Assembly: GCF_000003605.2 (NCBI RefSeq)
Contig: NW_003132854.1
Span: 172,281 to 184,308, forward strand
Length of the DNA stretch: 12,028 nucleotides
Source: Saccoglossus kowalevskii
Lineage: Eukaryota; Hemichordata; Enteropneusta; Harrimaniidae
Direction of reading: 5' to 3'
The translations under genes and the position numbers were made by a program. Below, piece by piece: positions 1-8,526 of the stretch (position 1 is the stretch's first letter; every line of letters begins with the position of its first letter). The notes beneath the pieces were generated by a model, which saw only the letters and a list, made by a program, of their open reading frames with translations, made no database searches and was not told the DNA's origin.

Positions 1-576
1 CCCTCGGAGAAATTGACGTATACTAGTGCCCTTATGGCCATGCAATATGTGCTTAATAGTGTGTGAGGCAAAGCTAGAAAAGTCGATGACGTCCTTAAAT
101 TTGAAGACTTTTGTTGGAATGAATTCATTTGGGAATGGAAGTTTACATTATCGTAAATTAATGTAAATCTGTCACGTGATAAAAACCTTTAATTCTGATA
201 ATTGGGATTTATAACGCACAGTAATAGACAACGCGGTCGTCCTTTATTCCCTAAATACGACGACAGGAGCGGTGCGCAATACTGGTCGAGACAAAATCGA
301 GCCCATTAACATCTCCTCCGTACGGAGACTTCAATTTCAATCATAATACCTCTAAATATGAAAAAAGAGAATATCCGCGCAGAGGTAGCCTGAAAAACTG
401 AAGAAGAAACAGACTGTTGAGTGCATTGTAGACTCGAGTATTTCAGTTACGCGAGTGCGTTCGTCAGAAAACGACATTGACGTCAGGATTTCTTAACGTA
501 ATTGAATAATGAAGGGTTGGATATATATCTGTATGTGGGGCGCATGAGATACTGTCAAATACAATATTGTATGAAT
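1..576. other. Non-genic stretch, nothing recognised
   Basis: No supported coding region. It contains the palindromes CTCCGTACGGAG (316-327) and TGACGTCA (478-485), the latter a perfect CRE-type site. The 72-codon frame starting at 502 runs into the foldback arm and is made of its GAGTTAC words. Confidence 0.5.
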
Positions 577-585
577 GTACTGGTA

Positions 586-661
586 GAGATGCTGAATTGT
601 TCGAGTTACGGATATCGAGTTACGAACACCGAGTTACGAAAACATCGAGTTACAAAAATGA
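586..661 (+). repeat. Left inverted arm of the foldback element
   Basis: This 76-bp arm pairs with the reverse complement of 1299-1375. By eye there are roughly eight differences and one single-base gap. It contains four GAGTTAC words in direct order, the last followed by AAAAATGA, after which the similarity fades into CCACGCCC-type sequence. Confidence 0.85.
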
Positions 662-710
662 CTAAGCCGGCTTTTCAAAACCACGCCCAAATTACAACTC
701 GACGTTCAAT

Positions 711-1219
711 TAACATTTAACCAAACTTCGAGTTACAGGCAACATAAATTGCTAATGTTGTTTAACATACAATTTTAGTAACTCGAACTTTAATTAACAG
801 TTAACCGAATTTCGAGTTACGGGCAACATAAATTTGTTCTTTTGTTTAACCTCTTATGTTCCCGTAACTCGAAGTTGGGTTAACAGTTAATTAAATTTCG
901 AGTTATTAAATTTGAACGTTAAACAAGGCAAGGAAACCTATGTTGCTCGTAACTCGATGTTCGGTTAACAGTTAATTAAATTTCGAGTTATTAAATTTGA
1001 ACGTTAAACAAGGCAAGGAAACCTATGTTGCTCGTAACTCGATGTTCGGTTAACAGTTAATTAAATTTCGAGTTATTAAATTTGAACGTTAAACAAGGCA
1101 AGGAAACCTATGTTGCTCGTAACTCGATGTTCGGTTAACTGTTTATTAAAGTTATAGTTACTAAATGTGGACGTTCAACATAAACAAAAACGTATATTGC
1201 CCGTAACTCGTAGTTCTCC
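711..1219. repeat. Tandem array of about six 84-86-bp units
   Basis: Unit starts marked by TTAAC-N-TTTAA/GTTAA lie at about 711, 795, 881, 966, 1051 and 1136. The units at 881-965, 966-1050 and 1051-1135 look identical base for base, while the outer ones are diverged. Each conserved unit holds TTAACAGTTAA (a perfect inverted repeat around one base), then CGAGTTA, and near its end CGTAACTCG, so each unit can fold on itself. Identical central copies beside diverged outer copies suggest recent amplification by unequal exchange or slippage, or an assembly effect. Confidence 0.9.
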
Positions 1220-1250
1220 TCACCCTTAATTGCACATGGAGTTACAATTA

Positions 1251-1300
1251 GGGCGTGGTTTATCAAATGTGGGTGTGGTTTCCAAAATATGGGCGTGGTC
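1251..1300 (+). repeat. Three GGGYGTGG units at exact 20-bp spacing
   Basis: GGGCGTGGTT at 1251, GGGTGTGGTT at 1271 and GGGCGTGGTC at 1291 are separated by AT-rich spacers of ten bases. The left arm side has a reduced inverted counterpart near 680-690 (CCACGCCC). The core matches the CACCC/GC-box type site bound by Sp1/KLF zinc-finger proteins in animals; binding here is inference only. Confidence 0.75.
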
Positions 1301-1375
1301 ATTTTTGTAACTCGATGTTTTTGTAACTCGATGTATCGTAACTCGTTGTCCGTAACTCGAACAATGCAGCATCTC
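1299..1375 (-). repeat. Right inverted arm of the foldback element
   Basis: This is the reverse-complement partner of 586-661. It carries four GTAACTCG words on the plus strand and ends in CAGCATCTC, the mirror of the left-end GAGATGCTG. Confidence 0.85.
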
Positions 1376-1384
1376 GTACTGTTT

Positions 1385-2080
1385 AAATATCGTCTGTGCA
1401 ATTGAATGCCACAATGGTTGTTTTCCATGGAACGTGTTTGCGATTCGGAAACAGCAATGATCGATATATCCACTAGTTATAATTCTTATATTATTTTAAG
1501 CATGGCTAGTTCCGTTAATACATTAAAAACATCAGCAAGTAGACTCACGGGAAATACTGATTTAATGTGCATTAAATGTGTTTTCATATATTAACCTTTT
1601 ATTTTATTTCTGAATTTTCGAAAGAATTGGTTGAATAATTGAAATATTACGTGATTTATGTAGAAAATAATTACCGATATTTGTTAGCTAAATTGAATGG
1701 TGGAAAAGTGTTCAAATCCAATTGAACAATGCAATAGATTAGGACACGGCAATAGAATGCAACAGACGATACTCAGAATTTCAGCCGACGGCTATACACA
1801 CTGAAATGGATCAGAACGAATAAAACGATTCATCCGGTGATTGAACACGCATGTTCAGATTTCGTCGGAAAAAGACGAGTACGGCAACTCAAGTGATTCA
1901 TGATATAGTGTGCCAAATTACACATGGAAAATATTTTGTATTTGTTCATAATAATTATATTTATACTTTTAATCCTATTCTATGATTTGTTAATATCGTT
2001 TGTTAGCATTTAGATTGTATTTTGCAGTTTTGTAATACGTCGTCCGCGCGCTTTGAAATCAGATACAACATTGAAACAGT
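1385..2080. other. Non-genic stretch, nothing recognised
   Basis: AT-rich sequence between the foldback element and family A copy 1. The frames of 60-110 codons overlapping its left edge are derived from the foldback arm or are unsupported by any recognisable domain. Confidence 0.5.
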
Positions 2081-2084
2081 TTAA

Positions 2085-2207
2085 AACCGAGGGGTCGTCA
2101 CCAGCGCACGCGCAGGAATTTATTTCCAAGCGACGTCTACGATGGGTAGACATATATTTGTGACAAATGACACGCTATGGCCATCTGACGCATGCGCAAG
2201 TGACGTC
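2085..2207 (+). mobile_element. Family A short inverted-repeat element (MITE), copy 1
   Basis: The left end has TTAA (2081-2084) then AACCGAGGGGTCGTCACC, matching the left ends of the other two copies. The interior shares CCAAGCGACG, ATGGGTAGAC and CTATGGCCATCTGACGCATG with copy 2 but lacks about 30 bp of its middle. The right end is altered: GTGACGAC of the family has become GTGACGTCA, and no TTAA follows, so the right boundary is approximate. There is no coding capacity. Confidence 0.75.
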
Positions 2208-2826
2208 AAGTGAAACATACAAATTGCCTTGTCATGAAACAGTGATGAGAAAGATTATAAAGTTTCTCTCATCTCGAACTGTTTTGTCCTCTAGGCATGT
2301 TCGCACAATATTTTTCAGAATATTGAGTTACATGCCAAATCGTCGTATTCCTGTAATGTATTGTTCGCCCGTGGTGTATATTACATATTGATGAGAATCC
2401 CCCATGGTCGCTATATTCTTAATTCGTGATGGATTTTGCAAGGGCAAAAATTTTGTTTCGATGAATTTCATATTCGCTTTGCGTAACTATATTTCTTCAT
2501 TGGGGTGTATGTGCATTCGTTGAATTTTTACTTTGTATGATAAACATAAAACTCTTACTGATCCCTGTGAGAATTGAAATGGCTTTGGGCTCTGTATAGT
2601 TTATGGGATTTTTTTTATCCAACAGGACCGTTAAATTGAATTTAGATGTTCCTACTAAAATAAAGTAAATCGCCATGAGTGATTACACATATGGAATGTG
2701 TGGTTAATTTGGTAATTAGACGTTAATGTCTGTCTAGTGCATGTTAGCTTCAGTGTTCTCATACTTCGAGATTTGTTGCCAAACCAACGGGTTTTATCAT
2801 TTATCATGTTCGTGTTACGTACTTAC
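2208..2826. other. Non-genic stretch; expected to hold or flank the missing GPCR tail exon
   Basis: No domain or splice-bounded frame was recognised on either strand. As the receptor is read leftwards, its C-terminal exon should lie here or further left. A tail exon has little conserved sequence and could be missed by eye. Confidence 0.4.
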
Positions 2827-2830
2827 TTAA

Positions 2831-2978
2831 AACGAGAGGGTCGTCACCTGCGCACGCGCGGGAATTGAGTCCCAAGCGACGATAACAACACGCGCTAAAA
2901 ACGCAAGGACTCATGGGTAGACGCTTGTTTGTAAACATTGACAGGCTATGGCCATCTGACGCATGCGCAGGTGACGAC
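2831..2978 (+). mobile_element. Family A short inverted-repeat element (MITE), copy 2, inside the GPCR gene
   Basis: Terminal inverted repeats GTCGTCACCTGCGCA (left) and TGCGCAGGTGACGAC (right) bound about 148 bp. TTAA lies at 2827-2830 on the left, with no matching TTAA on the right. The copy is close to the reverse complement of 9305-9458 along nearly all its length, including TTGAGTCCCAAGCGACGATA. It sits about 66 bp past the donor of the TM6-TM7 exon, so it lies in the following intron of the receptor gene if that intron extends this far. Its minus-strand 72-codon open frame is a by-product of the repeat. Confidence 0.85.
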
Positions 2979-3044
2979 TCAACAAACAACCTACAATTTG
3001 TTCTCACGCACCACTCACACAAAAAATAATAACTCGCATCTTAC

Positions 3045-3248
3045 CCTGAAATTATCATTCATAAAGCTGTATATGAACGGATTTACGAAACTGTTCGACA
3101 TAGCTAGCCACAGCACGACGGCATTAACAGCCCGGGTCATGTCGTGTTGTAATATGACTGGATGTATGCGCTGTACAATATTGAATACATGTAGAGGCAG
3201 CCAGCAAAGAGCAAAAGTCAACAACACAACAACCAACATTTTGATTAC
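3045..3248 (-). CDS. Exon of the same GPCR: TM6, third extracellular loop and TM7
   Basis: The 204-bp exon encodes 68 residues. It starts VIKMLVVV directly after a good acceptor (TTCTCGTTACAG) and continues the basic ICL3 of the preceding exon without a phase change. TM6 spans about residues 2-25 and carries the CWLP motif at 15-18 (rotamer switch and kink proline). TM7 spans about 40-60 with SNSFVNPFIY, containing NPxxY at 56-60, then NDNFR, the start of cytoplasmic helix 8. A strong donor (AGG followed by GTAAGA) ends the exon in phase 0. Reading through instead adds only nine residues before a stop at 3017-3015, which would be an unusually short tail, so a further exon to the left is expected. 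I searched for it and did not recognise it. With the TM3-TM5 exon this covers roughly the last two thirds of the receptor core, with no stop or frameshift, so the gene is probably functional. Confidence 0.9.
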
Positions 3249-4109
3249 CTGTAACGAGAACACATAATTTCACTGACCTTGCTAGGTAATATTAGACTAA
3301 GTCATAGATATATAAGGAAGCAGTATAGAAATCCAGATCTTAGAAGATGTATTTTTTTATTGGGTTTTATCTAGTCCAATTATCATGTAATGATAAACCC
3401 GCAGGATTGTAACCATCCCTGGAGTGTTTAAATAATTCAAGGTTCAACTAATCATAGTCATGTCATTTTTTTCGAATTGAATTCTGTGATATATCCGATC
3501 TATATATCACATCCACGAATATGGGTATCATAACTAACCTCCTCGTTGCTTGTGTGTATGAGGCAGCAAATACGTGCCTGTCAACGCGTCTTATTCAATT
3601 AGCATAATTTAGTTGACTTAGATTTGGGAACTACAATCTCTGTTTGGCTATAACAAGAGTATGTTCCTTATACACCGGCCAAGTAATTTACTGCGTTCGC
3701 AGTTGATGACTGCTTGCATTATCGAGAGACAAGACATGATGTTACCGTCCACAATTTCCCACTGTAAACTTAAACTTAGTACCAAGACCTGAAATATTCA
3801 TTGTGCTGTTGAAAGAATAGTTTTTTTTAAACAGTGCTGTCGAAAACGAGATGTGGTCCTGGGTTCTGAGGGATCAGTGTCAACAGATTGTGGAAATGAT
3901 TTGATGATAGGAAAATTATGTTTACTGTGTCAACTACTTCAAATTAAAATTGAAGCAGCTAGTGTATAAAAAAAAACTAACACCACGAAACTCTTCTCTT
4001 CTCTGTTTCGAGGTTTTAACTAAACTTTGTCTCCTTGTTTTATTATGTTATAGCATTGATGGTGTGTGCGTATAACATTGGCACACAGACACACCGATAA
4101 TATGCACAC
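3249..4109 (-). other. Phase-0 intron between the two GPCR exons
   Basis: This 861-bp AT-rich interval starts with GTGTGC after the KSKRK codons and ends with TTCTCGTTACAG before VIKMLV. Removing it fuses ICL3 to TM6 in frame, which is what supports it. The reading frame of the upstream exon continues about 30 codons into the intron before a stop at its left, which is chance read-through. It holds a short perfect hairpin at 3485-3511 and no recognised repeat. Confidence 0.8.
3485..3511. repeat. Perfect 10-bp stem hairpin in the GPCR intron
   Basis: TGTGATATAT and its exact reverse complement ATATATCACA are separated by seven bases. The arms are AT-rich, so chance is possible. Confidence 0.6.
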
Positions 4110-4511
4110 CTTTCGCTTTGATTTAGCATGTGATCGATCCCTGCCGAGATCGGCATTTCCTGGTATTTTGCGTCCCCATAGTCTTCGACCAACACTGATA
4201 TAGGTATATGACAACAGTATCAGCGGTACAAAGTAGGTGATACACATTACAAACAGCTCGTATGCAGCAGATATTCTTTCATTAGGCCACCACTCCGCGC
4301 AATGCACGACGACACTTCCGTCCCAGTACAGTTCTTTCGTGTATCCCACAACCAGTTGCACAACACTGAGCAGAAGTGACACCACCCACACTAGCAATAG
4401 AGCAACTCGGTTTCTGATGTTGGTGGGTCTGATTTTCAAGGGGTATATCACAGCAAAGTATCTGTCTATTCCAATAGCCGTAAGTGTATATATGCTCACA
4501 CTAACTGACAC
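4110..4511 (-). CDS. Exon of a class A neuropeptide-type GPCR: end of TM3 to third intracellular loop
   Basis: The 402-bp exon is read on the minus strand and encodes 134 residues of a seven-transmembrane receptor that would signal through heterotrimeric G proteins at the plasma membrane. It opens in the cytoplasmic half of TM3 (VSVSVSIYTL), followed by DRY at residues 16-18, ICL2 with a YPLK motif, TM4 at about 35-57 with Trp42, ECL2 with Cys71 (the expected disulfide partner of TM3) in a CAEWWP context, TM5 at about 84-105 with Pro96, and a basic ICL3 ending KSKRK. The 5' border is a pyrimidine-rich acceptor (TTTTTGTTCTAG, AG at 4513-4512). The 3' border is AAG followed by GTGTGC, a usable but not ideal donor. 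Both borders are phase 0. The leading codon is GTG at an acceptor, not a start; the true start codon lies in an upstream exon not seen here. The style resembles the NPFF, QRFP, orexin, RYamide and tachykinin receptor set, and the ligand cannot be assigned. Confidence 0.9.
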
Positions 4512-5186
4512 CTAGAACAAAAATATTTGTAGAATAATTACTATTGGGATTAAATAAGCTGTTCAATAAATCACAACATTATACAATTACATTTACTTGT
4601 CTGCGCTTTAAGAGTTGATTAATAGAAAAAATAATATGTGAAATATTTATTCTGGAACAGAAAACAGGACATGTTTACCACACTTGGTTGTATCTCCCTC
4701 AAATAACGTGGAAATTATTACTGTTTTTTTTAATGTGCAATGTTTCATGGGAACGTATTTACATTGGTTGTTTATTTCTAGATTCAACGGTATCAAACTA
4801 TATGTTCATCCCATCTATGCAAACCGTCACATCTAATAAACTCATCTAAAACAGATGAGTGAATTCTAAACATCGTGAGATTGCAACTTAGTGTTAATCT
4901 ACTCCAAATTAAATATGATATGATGGTTTATTACCCATATTATTCGTGAAAAATACAATTTTGAAATAGCAAAAATATAAATATATTTACAGGTAAAAAG
5001 TATTTAAAATAGGTTTAGTAAGCAAATCTTGTCAAATTCCTTTACATATAAATAAATATACAATAATTTAAATATTTGGCGCTAAACTGAATAAGTAAAT
5101 AGAAAAAAAAATATGCAGCCTTATAATACTTCATGACAATACTGTTTTCACAAAAGCGAATAATATTATAAAGAATCAAAATAAAT
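4512..5186. other. Upstream GPCR intron sequence, AT-rich
   Basis: It begins with the acceptor of the TM3-TM5 exon and continues as AT-rich DNA to the LINE 3' end. No TM1-TM3 exon was seen. Confidence 0.5.
4840..4860. repeat. 8-bp stem hairpin
   Basis: ACTCATCT and AGATGAGT are exact inverted copies around AAAAC. This is expected occasionally by chance. Confidence 0.5.
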
Positions 5187-6140
5187 TTATGTGATGTATC
5201 TCGCCAATAGTAAATCCTTCAGTTTGTGCTTGAATATATGCTTTGGTTGTGATCTTAATGTGACAGGCTGACTGTTCCATAATTTAGTTCCTAAATACGA
5301 GATTGAAAATTGGCCTATAGTTGTATTCATTTTTGGAACAAGAAAGTCAAAGATTATCATGAATAATATCATATACAAAATTACAAATTGAATATGTGCA
5401 CAATTTAGGGACATCAAGAATTCTAAGTTTGTGGAAAATAGGTGCAGAATGGGCAGTAAAATCAGAGAAAAGTTATCAATCTTGCATTCTGTTTTTGCGC
5501 TGTTATAATGCTTTTCAAATGTGTAGGATATTTGTTCCCCCAGACTTTTTAGTCCACAAGTGATATGGGATTCAATTAGTGTTTAGTATAACAACCGTAA
5601 AATATGTTGGGGAACATAATGTCGTAACTTCAGTAGGACGCCTGTCTTTTTCCGGATAAGATTAGTAATTTTTGTTATGTTTTTTCCCATGTCAAATATC
5701 TGTCAATTCCAATTCCCACGAACGTCGCCATTTCAACCTCGTTCAATGGGGAAGTTTTTACAGACAATGACCCTACTGCCCTAAATGATGTACGTTGGCC
5801 CCTAATAATCATGTAATTTGTTTTCGAGCAATTTATTGTTAATTTATTTGCATCACACCAATCAACTACATTATTCAGATGATTATTAACAGTAGATAAA
5901 TCTATGTCAGAACCTGATGGGAATGTGTGAAATAAATTTGAGTCATCTGCAAATAACCTAATGTTGAAATAGTCTGTAGAATTTGGAAAGTCATTAATAT
6001 AAATAAAAAAATAATGTTGGACCATGAAATGACCCTTGAAGGACACCACATGATATAGGAAGAAGTGAAGAAGTCGAATCTGAGTAAGCAAACTGTGTTC
6101 TATATAACGCCACACACTGTGGTTGGTTGTGCAGTAATCG
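5187..6140 (-). pseudogene. Decayed non-LTR (LINE) reverse transcriptase, C-terminal half
   Basis: An ORF2-type protein is broken over at least three frames. From right to left it shows the RT motif B region (SCGVLQGS), YINDF, the catalytic FADD box in LFADDSNLF, the WCDANKLTIN thumb-side motif, LTWEK, then after a frame change ITNLIRKKTG. Further on come FTAHSAPIFHKLRILDV, and finally YLGTKLWNSQP and FKHKLKDLLL at the C-terminus, with a stop at 5189-5187. Frame changes fall near the A run at 6005-6011 and the T run at 5680-5685, with others around 5480 and 5350. An in-frame stop lies at 5585-5583. The order of motifs is that of Jockey/CR1-like LINEs. The first catalytic Asp motif, the endonuclease and ORF1 are absent, so it is a 5'-truncated old copy, probably in a receptor-gene intron. 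Confidence 0.88.
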
Positions 6141-6143
6141 ACA

Positions 6144-6161
6144 CGAATATTGCAATATTCG
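6144..6161. repeat. 18-bp perfect palindrome at the truncated end of the LINE
   Basis: CGAATATTGCAATATTCG is self-complementary and is followed directly by another GCAATATTG. It lies where recognisable reverse transcriptase similarity stops. Confidence 0.8.
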
Positions 6162-8011
6162 CAATATTGTTATATCTATTTATATAATAATTCTTGTTCA
6201 TACTAAACGTAACATAGTTAGATATTTAGTCTGTTTGCTTTATTGCACCTTAGTCGCTTAGCTAAAATAATGTAAGGCTATGAAATGTCTGCATAAATAG
6301 CCAGTTTAAAGATATTCAGTTCAGAACAGAGATACCTGACAGATATCTGATCACATTCGCCATGAAGTCAGCACAGGCATACAAATAGGTGCATTCAATA
6401 TAATACGTAATCATCTACAAATCACTATATTTGATGGCTCCCGTAACGCATTTAATTCAGAAATCATAACATGTAATGATTTCACATACACTCGATCTTT
6501 TAATTTTCCCCTTATATTTCGAGTCCTTCTGGCCTAAATATTATTTTTTTAAACTAAAATTAGTTAATCAAACGCCGCATGAAGGCAATTCAAAAGAGGC
6601 CCTCGCTTAAAAATGCAATTTTAGTTTTTAGTCGACAGTTTAATTTGCCACCAACCATTAATATTAACTTCACTCAATTTATCACGTTAAAGGTTTGAAT
6701 TACTCACATAATTACATTGAGGATTGAATATTTCAAGATGTATATATGGCAATACATATATTTGATAATATTATTGAATATATTCCATATTTAGGACTGA
6801 AACAACATGACCATATGCCTATCACAAAGTTTGTTCCGTTTGTGAATGAATTCAAATCAATAGCTTCAGCCTCAATTGAATTTGACATTTGCAATCTCAC
6901 CCTGAAGGTACGGGCCGATCTCTATATTTGTGGTCAATTTTATGTGGGATTAAAACACAACAAGCCTTGTAAATGCCAAGCATGTATTGTCTGTCAATTG
7001 ACTATTTCCTCCATCGGCTATAGGTTTCAAATTACAAAAGAAGAAGAAAACACTGAAACGAGTATGAATCCCAAATGAGAACCCAGAGTAAAGTCGTTGT
7101 ACAAACATCAATTTGGTTCGAACGTCGGCAGAGGAAATTGATCTATTTTCTTCAAATTATTTATACAATTCAATTTGACTAATTTCCCGATGGTATTACG
7201 TCAGTATACATTTCATTTATCACTAAGATCAGAATATGAAAATGTTTTACATTGGGAAAAATCAATACTACCATAGTGTGGACAGATGTATTGCTACTCA
7301 AATTACATGTTGTTTCTCTCTAACCTGCCAGATTTATTCGAACAACTGAGGTATGATTTTTCGGGATAAGATTGTGTTATTTCATGTATAGTTCAATCTG
7401 GGGATATGTAATTCGATATACAACTAAAATTTTGTTTTCATGCAACTTAGCTTTAATTTATTTTCTAATACTAGAAGGTCGCATGTACCCCCCCCCCAAT
7501 ACAGATACTAATAACCCATTACAAAATCAAGCGTTACAAGGACTAAGCTATTTTAATTAAGCTAAGCTGTGACGACAAAATGACGTAGATAGTAATGTGA
7601 CAAATGAACCACAATGAAATGGGGTGTTGTGCTAGGCAATCTTATCTGTGTTGCCCAATGTGTATGAATAACACGGCTAGAATTGATAGTAGTGATGCTA
7701 ACATAAGAAATAAAGCACATGCAGGTTTTCTTTCTAAACATTAATGTTTTGCTTTTGCATATATTAATTCAGCTAATTTATAATGTATTGTTACCTACGT
7801 TCATATAAGCTAAATAAACCAAGATTCAACATATAGATTGTGGACGGTTGTAATAATCATGTGTAATGGGCAACTGATTAGGCCAAACGGTTGGAACTTG
7901 CAAGTTTGTTTATGGTGTATTTTCAGTTGACATAGTGAAACCTTTGGATCATTCGCTTGGCGATTTGAATAAAGTGTATTTAGTACTGAGACTAGCAAAA
8001 TCTAGTTGTGG
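6162..8011. other. Non-genic AT-rich stretch
   Basis: No supported gene or repeat apart from the C10 run. A 110-codon frame at 6746-7078 on the plus strand has a cysteine cluster (CKCQACIVC) but no family I recognise, no clear splice sites and AT-driven composition, so I do not call it a gene. Confidence 0.45.
7488..7497. repeat. C10 homopolymer
   Basis: Ten consecutive C residues in otherwise AT-rich DNA. No associated element was recognised. Confidence 0.9.
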
Positions 8012-8015
8012 TTAA

Positions 8016-8115
8016 AGGACAGTGGTCGTCGCGCAGCGCGTGTTCGAATTTCATGTAAACAATGCATTTTACACGCGTTGTACACTTCCATATCGAACAC
8101 GACGACCGCCGCCCT
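8016..8115 (+). mobile_element. Family B short inverted-repeat element (MITE), copy 1, TTAA-flanked
   Basis: This 100-bp element lies exactly between TTAA at 8012-8015 and TTAA at 8116-8119. The left end AGGACAGTGGTCGTCG and the inverted right end AGGGCGGCGGTCGTCG match. Further in, both arms carry GTGTTCGA, with an extra CGCAGCGC on the left. It is clearly homologous to 10573-10674, including TTCGAATTTCATGTAAACAA. No coding capacity. Confidence 0.85.
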
Positions 8116-8119
8116 TTAA

Positions 8120-8526
8120 TTATAGAAAAACAATGGAGAAATAAGCAATGGCATGGAATTAAATAAAATATAAAATTCGGCAATTGGTTACACTCAACAT
8201 GGAATACTAATCCATAACATTCGTATCCAAAATGACCCTGCTTGACCACACAATGACACCATCGGCTCATTGGTTGAATAGATTTCCGCGGAGGTAAGTC
8301 GGTATATATGATTTCAAAACCGTTACTATGTATTAGATATACAACGAAGTTATGCTTTTTTAAAAGCTTTGTTTTCAACGTTGAATGACTATTATAACTG
8401 TATTAGGAGCAAAAATCTTGAATTTTTAACAAAAAGGTCATCGCAAAATGCAATACATCACAGAACAAAACAACATTTTGAAAGTGACTATGCATATATA
8501 TTAACTGTTTATAGTGTATTATATAT
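8120..8526. other. Non-genic stretch between family B copy 1 and the C/T-rich block
   Basis: AT-rich. The 128-codon minus-strand frame at 7992-8378 crosses the family B element, so it is not credible as a gene. Confidence 0.5.

Larger units (their letters stand above)
586..1375. mobile_element. Foldback-type inverted-repeat element built from GAGTTAC words
   Basis: The two ends are inverted copies of each other, beginning GAGATGCTGMATTGTTCGAG on each strand. The interior is packed with about twenty copies of CGAGTTAC or its reverse complement, an array of 85-bp units, and GC-box-like 20-bp repeats near the right end. The flanks just outside read GTACTGGT (577-584) and GTACTGTT (1376-1383), a candidate 8-bp target duplication with one mismatch and one extra base at the left junction. 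No transposase frame is present, so it would be non-autonomous. An 8-bp duplication is typical of hAT elements, while long arms full of subrepeats recall foldback elements. The superfamily is not settled, and an unusual satellite island is the alternative. Confidence 0.75.

Noticed and set aside
711-1219. CRISPR-like array of repeats and spacers
   Set aside because: The 85-bp units repeat along their whole length with no unique spacers, in a eukaryotic context.
1135-1473. 112-codon minus-strand open frame
   Set aside because: It lies across the right arm of the foldback element and its peptide reflects GAGTTAC repeats.
2804-3022. 72-codon minus-strand open frame
   Set aside because: It is family A copy 2; a similar peptide (YRRLGLNS, CAGDD) arises from copy 3, so the similarity is at repeat level, not gene level.
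2938-3267. 109-codon plus-strand open frame
   Set aside because: It is antisense to the TM6-TM7 exon of the receptor and overlaps the family A element.
4237-4515. 92-codon plus-strand open frame
   Set aside because: It is antisense to the TM3-TM5 exon and has no features of its own.
6746-7078. 110-codon plus-strand open frame with a cysteine cluster
   Set aside because: Not recognised as any family; AT-rich, no splice or promoter context, and a CKCQACIVC cluster alone is weak evidence.
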